Assembly: GCA_946478975.1 (NCBI GenBank) | Contig: CAMLEO010000296.1 | Coordinates: 1 to 8,766 of the forward strand | From: an uncultured Steroidobacter sp. | GTDB lineage: Bacteria > Pseudomonadota > Gammaproteobacteria > Steroidobacterales > Steroidobacteraceae | Length of the DNA stretch: 8,766 nucleotides | Direction: 5' to 3' | Position numbers and translations under genes: made by a program | Notes under the pieces: model-generated | Told to the model about the DNA's origin: nothing | What the model saw: only the letters and a program-made list of their open reading frames with translations | Databases searched by the model: none | Shown: positions 1-5,168 of the stretch, in pieces | Numbering within the stretch: the first letter of the stretch is position 1 | Layout of the letters: every line of letters begins with the position of its first letter

Positions 1-1
1 C

Positions 2-1609
2 GCCGGCAGTGAGCGCCAGCGCATCGGTGATATCGAACGTGCCGCTCAGATTGAGCGTCGTGTTCTTGGTGAGGTTGTATGAAGGTTTGCCCTGCAGGCT
101 GAAGCCGCCGAGCACCGTGCCGTCCGCCAGCGAGGGCGCGTACGTGAACTGGCCCGGATCGGCAACATTCAGCTGGCCGAAGCCGATCGTCGGCACATTG
201 CCGCCGCTGAAGTCGAGCGTGAAGTTGTCCTGGTCGGTGGCATCGAGGAACGTCTGCAAACGCATCGTGCCGTCGTACTTGGACTCCGAGTAGCCGGCGA
301 ACGCGTTGATGTGGAAGCGGTCCGTGAAGCGCTGTTCCAGGTTGAGATTGACCTGGCGGAAATTGGAAACGAACTGATCGACCAGGCCTTCGGAGCGGAT
401 ATCGACGCCGTCGAACACGCCTCGCGTGATCGAGCCATTCTGGTCGAAGGCGATGTCTCGCACCGACACCATCGGCTGGCCGAGATTATTGACGTTGCGG
501 CCGAACGAGAGCCCGAGGATGTAGTTGTCGCGCCGCTCGACATCGAAGTTCGAATACAACGTGTCGAGCGTGAGGTTGGTGTTCTCGTTCGGCGCCCATT
601 GCAGCGTCAGCGTCGCACCGGTGCGCTCCGTATCCTGTTCCGAGTTCACGTAGCGAGGCAGACGCGGCAGGAAGGCGCCGCTGCCCGGAACGTTCGGCAG
701 ATCGGCACGACGCAGGTTCGCGACTGAGTTGTATGCGTCGACAGTGCTGGTGCGTGGATTGCCAGGGCTGCAATCCGTAGCGGTTGCACCCTTGGTGCCG
801 GTGGCCGGGCTCTGCACCGGATAACCTACCGGTGTGCAGAATGGATACAACACGCCGCCGACCGTCAGACCGTTGGTGTTGGCGGAGAGAATATCCACCG
901 CTGAGTAACCGACTTCGCGAATATTGCGCTTCTGGTACGCCACCGAGCCGAGCACACCGAAGGTGTTGTCGAAGAATTTCTTGGAAAACAGCGACGAGAT
1001 GCGGGGATCGACGTCTTCGCTGACCTGGTTGTAGACCCCGCGCGCAGTGGTGGTGAACACCATGTCATCGGGATAGTCCAGCGGCTTCGGCGCCTTCAAA
1101 TCCACGGTCGCGCCCAGCGATCCTTCTTCCACATCCGCCGACGGCGTCTTGCGCACTTCCAGGGCGGAGAAGATTTCCGACGGGAACACGTTGAAGTCGA
1201 AGCTGCGGCCGTTGTTGCCGGCGCCGTAGATATCGCTCGAACCGGTCTGCGAGGCACCTTCCATGCCGTTGATGCGGACTCGCGTAAATGCGGGGCCGAG
1301 GCCGCGCACCGAAATGTTTCGACCTTCGCCACCATCACCGCGCGAGAGCGTCACACCGGGGACGCGCTGCATGGATTCGGCGAGGTTGCTGTCCGGAAAC
1401 TTGCCGATGTCTTCAGCTTTGATGCTGTCGATCGCGGCGGTCTCGTTGCGCTTGGCTTCGAGCGCGCTGTTCAGCGAGCTGCGAAAACCGGTGACGACGA
1501 CTTCTTCCAGCTCCGATGACGAACTGGCTGGCGGCGGGGATTCTTGTGCTTGAGCCGCGGCGGCGGCGAGTACCAGCGTGACGCACGAAGCCAGTGTGCG
1601 TCGGCCCAT
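2..1609 (-). CDS. TonB-dependent receptor, N-terminal part (runs off left edge)
   Basis: Outer-membrane active transporter that takes up a ligand, here probably an oligosaccharide, using TonB/ExbBD energy. Reading the minus strand from ATG 1609 gives 536 codons with no stop to the window edge. Residues 1-21 are a Sec signal peptide (MGRRTLASCV..., hydrophobic core, cleavage after AQA). A TonB-box-like EEVVVTGFRSSL lies at 35-46, followed by ALEAKR, the arrangement of the Xanthomonas/Caulobacter receptor subfamily (TIGR01782 type). The plug domain follows from about residue 57, with DIGKFPDSNLAESMQRVPGV at 67-86 and RNISVRGLGPAFTRVRINGM at 97-116. The barrel begins around residue 150-200; the C-terminal barrel strands lie outside the window. 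The start is uncertain: ATG 1609 has AGGT 5 nt upstream and gives a clean signal peptide, but in-frame ATGs at 1639 and 1687 exist, and 1687 has a purine-rich GGGGGA at 5 nt. The gene is divergent from the GH35 gene. The family call is firm; the ligand is inferred from neighbours only. Confidence 0.93.
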   Translation of the reverse strand, partial: MGRRTLASCVTLVLAAAAAQAQESPPPASSSSELEEVVVTGFRSSLNSALEAKRNETAAIDSIKAEDIGKFPDSNLAESMQRVPGVTLSRGDGGEGRNISVRGLGPAFTRVRINGMEGASQTGSSDIYGAGNNGRSFDFNVFPSEIFSALEVRKTPSADVEEGSLGATVDLKAPKPLDYPDDMVFTTTARGVYNQVSEDVDPRISSLFSKKFFDNTFGVLGSVAYQKRNIREVGYSAVDILSANTNGLTVGGVLYPFCTPVGYPVQSPATGTKGATATDCSPGNPRTSTVDAYNSVANLRRADLPNVPGSGAFLPRLPRYVNSEQDTERTGATLTLQWAPNENTNLTLDTLYSNFDVERRDNYILGLSFGRNVNNLGQPMVSVRDIAFDQNGSITRGVFDGVDIRSEGLVDQFVSNFRQVNLNLEQRFTDRFHINAFAGYSESKYDGTMRLQTFLDATDQDNFTLDFSGGNVPTIGFGQLNVADPGQFTYAPSLADGTVLGGFSLQGKPSYNLTKNTTLNLSGTFDITDALALTAG

Positions 1610-1635
1610 TCTTACCTGCGCTCGAATGCGTTGAT

Positions 1636-1671
1636 CATGCATCGAGCCATGAATCGAACCATGAATCGATC
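1636..1671. repeat. Three tandem 12-bp repeats in the receptor leader
   Basis: Three adjacent imperfect copies are visible on the plus strand: catgcatcgagc, catgaatcgaac and catgaatcgatc. The second and third differ at one position and the first differs from the second at two. They lie just upstream of the ATG at 1609. The 12-bp unit keeps reading frame, so if translation starts at the upstream in-frame ATG (1687) they encode SIHG-SIHG-SMHD. Otherwise they sit in the 5' untranslated leader. Confidence 0.75.
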
Positions 1672-1692
1672 GTGGCCAGTCAGCCATGAGTG

Positions 1693-1698
1693 TCCCCC
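1693..1698 (-). promoter_or_regulatory. Possible ribosome binding site for an upstream receptor start
   Basis: On the minus strand GGGGGA lies 5 nt before the in-frame ATG at 1687. This start would add 26 residues (beginning MADWPRS) before the MGRR start, giving a long polar n-region ahead of the signal peptide. The competing site, AGGT at 1614-1617, is 5 nt before ATG 1609. The sequence alone does not settle which is used. Confidence 0.4.
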
Positions 1699-1726
1699 AC
1701 GTACATGCGTTGTGCAGACCTGGGCT

Positions 1727-1738
1727 GCCGCTTGCGGC
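1727..1738. repeat. Short GC dyad in the control region
   Basis: GCCGC-TT-GCGGC is a perfect 5+5 inverted repeat with a 2-nt centre. It lies between the receptor start codons and the AT-rich core. The loop is too short for an ordinary terminator and no T-run follows. It may be a protein-binding half-site pair or chance in GC-rich DNA. Confidence 0.3.
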
Positions 1739-1746
1739 TCACCCCG

Positions 1747-1759
1747 GTATTAATAATAC
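1747..1759. promoter_or_regulatory. 13-bp perfect palindrome, candidate operator
   Basis: GTATTA-A-TAATAC is perfectly self-complementary over 6+6 bp around a single central base. It sits at the edge of the AT-rich core, about 60 bp upstream of ATG 1687 on the receptor side and about 115 bp upstream of the GH35 ATG. Such a palindrome suits a dimeric repressor or activator, but no matching regulator is identified. Confidence 0.4.
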
Positions 1760-1782
1760 AATTTCGTTATTGCGCGAATTTG
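1759..1782. promoter_or_regulatory. Imperfect inverted repeat, candidate operator
   Basis: Arms CAATTTCG (1759-1766) and CGAATTTG (1775-1782) are complementary at 7 of 8 positions and separated by 8 nt. The dyad directly abuts the 13-bp palindrome, so the two together cover 1747-1782. They occupy the likely promoter position between divergent genes, which fits a regulator-binding site. There is no experimental support. Confidence 0.35.
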
Positions 1783-1863
1783 CTCCCATTTGAATTTTTT
1801 TGCAAGTATCGCGTGACAGAACCGACGCCACGCTCTCATTAGCGATCAAGAACAGTAAGCTGC

Positions 1864-1867
1864 AGGA
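1864..1867 (+). promoter_or_regulatory. Ribosome binding site of the GH35 gene
   Basis: AGGA lies 7 nt before ATG 1875. It supports that start over the TTG at 1800, which would put 25 polar residues in front of an otherwise typical signal peptide. Confidence 0.65.
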
Positions 1868-1874
1868 TACAGCC

Positions 1875-4800
1875 ATGAACCGACCACCGGGCGGAGTGCT
1901 TGCCGCGATTTGCGCCAGCGCGCTGTTGCTCCCCGCATTCGCCAACGCTCAGATCGCCAGCGCCTCGCCCAATCCGCAAGCGCAGGTCCAAACGTTCGGG
2001 CGCGTCAGTTTCGATTCGCGCTCGCTGATGATCGACGGCAGACGCCAGCTGATCTGGGCGTCGGAGATGCACTCCTTCCGCCTGCCCTCGCCCGACCTGT
2101 GGCGCGACGTGTTACAGAAGATGAAGGCCAGCGGCTTCAACACGGTCGCGTTCTACTTTTCCTGGGGATATCACAGCCCGAAAAAAGGCGTGTACGACTT
2201 CACTGGCGTACGCGACATCGATCGCCTGCTCGACATGGCTGCAGAAGAAGGCCTGTACGTGATCACTCGCGCCGGCCCGTACGTCAACGCAGAACTGACG
2301 CGCGGAGGTTTTCCGGGCTGGCTGGTCAATCAACGCGCTCGTGCACGCACCGACGATCCGGAATATCTGCAAGCGGCGGACGAATGGCTCACCCAGGTTC
2401 ACGCCATCATCGCTCGCCACCAAATCAACGATGGCAAGGGCACGGTGATCCTGCATCAGATCGAGAACGAGCTGGCGCTGACCACGCCGGCGCAAGCTCG
2501 CTACATGGAACATTTGTATGCAAAGGCGCGAGCGGACGGCATCAGCGTTCCCATCTTCCATAACGATCAAGGACGCAACGGCTATTGGGTGCCGCGAGGA
2601 TCCGGTGTCGCAAAGACTGTCGAAGGCCCCACTAATATGTATGCCTTCGACGCCTATCCCGGCGGCACATGCACCGTGAACGGCACACCCACTCGCGACA
2701 GCGCAGCTCCCGATTGGGGCTTCTACGGCGTCGGCGGCGCGAAAGGCGGCGCATCCGCCTCGCCGAACACTCCGGGATTTGCAGCGGAATTTGGCGGTGG
2801 CTGGTTCGATTACTGGGGTTCGAACGGCGGCTATGAATGCAACGCCATCCAGCGCGGCAAGTATTACCAGCGCGTGTTCTACGGCACCAATCTCGCCAAC
2901 GGCATTGCCATTCAAAGTTTCTACATGGGCTTCGGCGGCACCAGCTGGGGCTGGCTGCCCGGCCCGGTCGTGTTCACCAGCTACGACTACGGCGCGGCCA
3001 TTTCCGAGATTCGCGAGCTGCGGCCGAAAGCCGAAGAGCTCAAACAACTCGGCGGCTTGATCGCTGCTGTGCCCGATCTCGCTGGAATGGTGCCGGCGGG
3101 CCCGGTCGATGTGACTTCGCCAGACATTCAGGTCTATCACAACAAGAGCCCCGAGACCGATGCACGCTTTTTGCTGGTGACTCACAAACCGTCCAACAAG
3201 CAGAGCGACGATTCATTCACCATCACCGCCGAGCTTCCCGACGGGCGCTACACGCTGCCGCAAATGCGCTTGAACGGCTTCGACGCGAAGTGGCTGGTCG
3301 CCGGAGTGAATCTCGGTGGTCAACGGCTGGCCTGGTCGACCTCGGAGCTGCAAACTCACATCGCTCGCGACGGCGAAGACGTTCTCCTTTTATATGGCCG
3401 CACCAACGAACCAGGATCCACCGCGCTACGTTATTTGAGTGAGCCGCACGTCACCGTGTTGGCGGGCACCGTTCGTTTCTCATTCGATGCGCGCCGTGGC
3501 GACTTGAGGTTGGATTACAACCACGGCGAGTTGGCCCGGGTCAGCATCACCGGGGGCGGACGCGCACCACTGACTTTGCTGGTTGGCGACGAGGCTGAAG
3601 GTGCAAAATTCTGGAAAGCCGATACGGTTCTCGTACGAGGCCCGGCACTCGTTCGCAAGGCAACGCTGCGTGGTGGAGTGCTTGCGCTCACCGGTGACAC
3701 CCGCGAGCAAACATCGCTCGAAGTGTGGGCACCCAAGAACGTTCGCAACGTGAGTTGGAATGGCGCGCGCGTCGCTACAACATCAGGTATTGGCAACACG
3801 CTCATCGCCCGCTCTGCCCTCCCCGGCCCGACTACCATCACCGTTCCGCAACTCACTGAGTGGCGCATGCAGCCGGGCACGCCCGAGGCCGCAGTTTCGT
3901 TCGATGATTCGACCTGGCAAACCATCGACAAGCGCGCCTACACGAGCATCACTGCGAGACCCGACGGTCAGCCGAACATGCTCATGGACGCGTATGGATT
4001 TCACGAAGGTGATGTTTGGTATCGCGGCCGCTTCAACGGCAGCGCCGACGCGCAACGAGTAAATGTTTATTACGGCGCCGGCGGAACCGGTATGGCGCAG
4101 GTGTTTCTCGATGGAACGTTTATCGGCCAGCACGAACTGCCGAGCGCACTTCCTCGCCCCATCACCACCGGCGCCTTCAACATCGATCTACCCGCAGCTG
4201 CGCGAGCACCGGGTGAGCACGTCGTCGCTATCATGGTTCGTAACAACGGCCACAACTGGGACCTGGATGCCGATGACTTTCACAAAGAAGCGCGCGGGTT
4301 GATCTCAGTATCTATCGCGACGCCGGCCGGGCCGAGCTTTGCCGTGCCGGTTCAATGGAAGATTCAAGGTCGTCAAGGCGGCGAAGACCTCACCGACAAG
4401 CTGCGCGGCATCCCGAACAACGGCGGTCAGTATGGCGAACGCATGGGCTGGCACTTGCCCGACATGGACGATCACGCATGGCGCACAGTGAAGCTGCCCC
4501 AATCGCAGGCGCCGGCGGGCACCAACTGGTATCGCACCAGCTTCGATCTCGCGGTGCCTGAAGAAGACGATGCCACCCTCGGCATCGCATTCGGCGACAC
4601 CAGCAAGCCGCGTTCAATCGCGAATTATCGGGTGCTGATCTTCGTGAACGGCTGGCACATGGGCCAGTTCATCGCGCACGTCGGGCCGCAGCGGATGTTT
4701 CCTGTGCCCGAGGGCATCCTCAATCATCGCGGCCGGAACACGATCGCGCTCGCAGTCACCTCCGACGGCGCGCCCGGCAATGCACTCGAAGACGTGAAGC

Positions 4801-4889
4801 TGGTCGTGATGCGCAACGTGCGCGGCGGGCTGCCAGTTCGGATGGTCACTTCCGAAACAACATCAGGATCACCGAAATCACCACGCTGA
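1875..4889 (+). CDS. Secreted multidomain GH35 beta-galactosidase
   Basis: Retaining exo-beta-galactosidase predicted to release terminal beta-D-galactose from oligosaccharides in the periplasm or outside the cell. The product has 1004 residues. A Sec signal peptide occupies about 1-25 (hydrophobic run, cleavage near ANA|Q). The GH35 (beta/alpha)8 barrel spans about 40-390: the acid/base is E199 in HQIENEL and the likely nucleophile is E305 in AAEFGGGWFDYWG. Beta-rich middle domains follow from about 405 (FLLVTHKP, then LLLYGRTNEPG), and two jelly-roll modules lie at about 660-810 (GDVWYRGRF) and 825-985 (FVNGWHMGQF). This matches the large five-domain fungal-type architecture (Penicillium/Trichoderma beta-galactosidases, also found in bacteria), not the shorter bacterial or GLB1-like form. 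Two cysteines (in GGTCTVNG and GGYECN) may form a disulfide, as in fungal relatives. The start at ATG 1875 is supported by its ribosome binding site and signal peptide. The 3' end overlaps the opposing DUF2905 gene by 44 bp. Galactan or galacto-oligosaccharide activity is an alternative to xyloglucan side-chain trimming. Confidence 0.93.
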   Translation: MNRPPGGVLAAICASALLLPAFANAQIASASPNPQAQVQTFGRVSFDSRSLMIDGRRQLIWASEMHSFRLPSPDLWRDVLQKMKASGFNTVAFYFSWGYHSPKKGVYDFTGVRDIDRLLDMAAEEGLYVITRAGPYVNAELTRGGFPGWLVNQRARARTDDPEYLQAADEWLTQVHAIIARHQINDGKGTVILHQIENELALTTPAQARYMEHLYAKARADGISVPIFHNDQGRNGYWVPRGSGVAKTVEGPTNMYAFDAYPGGTCTVNGTPTRDSAAPDWGFYGVGGAKGGASASPNTPGFAAEFGGGWFDYWGSNGGYECNAIQRGKYYQRVFYGTNLANGIAIQSFYMGFGGTSWGWLPGPVVFTSYDYGAAISEIRELRPKAEELKQLGGLIAAVPDLAGMVPAGPVDVTSPDIQVYHNKSPETDARFLLVTHKPSNKQSDDSFTITAELPDGRYTLPQMRLNGFDAKWLVAGVNLGGQRLAWSTSELQTHIARDGEDVLLLYGRTNEPGSTALRYLSEPHVTVLAGTVRFSFDARRGDLRLDYNHGELARVSITGGGRAPLTLLVGDEAEGAKFWKADTVLVRGPALVRKATLRGGVLALTGDTREQTSLEVWAPKNVRNVSWNGARVATTSGIGNTLIARSALPGPTTITVPQLTEWRMQPGTPEAAVSFDDSTWQTIDKRAYTSITARPDGQPNMLMDAYGFHEGDVWYRGRFNGSADAQRVNVYYGAGGTGMAQVFLDGTFIGQHELPSALPRPITTGAFNIDLPAAARAPGEHVVAIMVRNNGHNWDLDADDFHKEARGLISVSIATPAGPSFAVPVQWKIQGRQGGEDLTDKLRGIPNNGGQYGERMGWHLPDMDDHAWRTVKLPQSQAPAGTNWYRTSFDLAVPEEDDATLGIAFGDTSKPRSIANYRVLIFVNGWHMGQFIAHVGPQRMFPVPEGILNHRGRNTIALAVTSDGAPGNALEDVKLVVMRNVRGGLPVRMVTSETTSGSPKSPR

Positions 4890-5046
4890 TGATGACCATG
4901 GTGGTCAGCGGAAAGAAAAAACGGAAGCCCGGCCGGTCGATCATGATGTCGCCGGGCAGCCGCCCGATCGGCAGCTTCGAGACCCACGGCCAGGCGACGC
5001 CGACCAGCGCTATCAGCAAGCCCAGAATGATTAGAGATCGCTGCAT
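4846..5046 (-). CDS. DUF2905-family small membrane protein
   Basis: A 66-residue protein of unknown function. Two hydrophobic segments, about residues 4-21 (LIILGLLIALVGVAWPWV) and 42-63 (MVIISVVISVILML region), flank a polar stretch containing KLPIGRLPGDI, the conserved core of the DUF2905 family. It is therefore a two-helix inner-membrane protein of normal family length. Its last 14 codons and stop lie inside the 3' end of the GH35 gene on the other strand. It is divergent from the GH95 gene with a 122-bp gap. No strong ribosome binding site is visible (GTGGG about 8 nt before ATG 5046). Nothing known links this family to sugar metabolism, so it may be a bystander between the two hydrolase genes. 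Confidence 0.88.
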   Translation of the reverse strand: MQRSLIILGLLIALVGVAWPWVSKLPIGRLPGDIMIDRPGFRFFFPLTTMVIISVVISVILMLFRK

Positions 5047-5070
5047 ATAGAACCCACGTCGTCAGCCCGC

Positions 5071-5100
5071 CAGGCGGCCTGCGCATTCTAGCGCCGCCTG
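5071..5100. repeat. Strong hairpin between DUF2905 and GH95 genes
   Basis: CAGGCGGC (5071-5078) and GCCGCCTG (5093-5100) are perfect 8-bp inverted repeats around a 14-nt centre. The centre contains a further GCGC (5081-5084) that can pair with GCGC (5091-5094), giving an alternative stem CAGGCG plus GCGC with a 4-nt bulge and an ATTCTA loop. No T-run follows on either strand, so an intrinsic terminator is unlikely. It lies 25 bp upstream of the DUF2905 start and 68 bp upstream of the GH95 start, a plausible place for an operator or leader structure. Confidence 0.5.
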
Positions 5101-5115
5101 ACCAGCCCGGCGTTC

Positions 5116-5144
5116 TTTCATTCCTGGAAGCATTTGCGTATATG
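5116..5144 (+). promoter_or_regulatory. Tentative GH95 promoter
   Basis: TATATG (5139-5144) resembles a -10 box and TTTCAT (5116-5121) is a poor -35 candidate at 17 bp. Transcription would begin near 5151, leaving a leader of only about 18 nt before ATG 5169, with no recognisable Shine-Dalgarno in it. The -35 match is weak, so an activator or another sigma factor may be involved. Confidence 0.25.
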
Positions 5145-5168
5145 AATCTACTGTGATTTGCTTCGGGC

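Larger units (their letters stand above)
1741..1810. promoter_or_regulatory. AT-rich divergent promoter region (receptor / GH35)
   Basis: The stretch from about 1748 to 1806 is far more AT-rich than the rest of the window and lies between the divergent receptor and GH35 genes, as expected for a shared promoter region. For the GH35 direction, TTGCTC (1780-1785) and AAGTAT (1804-1809), 18 bp apart, are a tentative -35/-10 pair. For the receptor direction, TATTAT within the minus-strand reading of 1751-1758 could be a -10, but no good -35 accompanies it. The region call is reasonable; the exact hexamers are weak. Confidence 0.5.

Noticed and set aside
1727..1738. GCCGC-TT-GCGGC as an intrinsic terminator
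   Set aside because: The 2-nt loop cannot close a stable hairpin and no T-run follows on either strand; kept only as a low-confidence dyad.
1800..1874. TTG start giving a 1029-residue GH35
   Set aside because: It would put 25 polar residues before the signal peptide; ATG 1875 has an AGGA site at 7 nt and a normal signal sequence.
2112..3185. 357-codon open frame antisense to the GH35 gene
   Set aside because: It mirrors the GC-biased codons of a clear GH35 coding frame with catalytic motifs; the antisense product shows no recognisable domain, signal or ribosome binding site.
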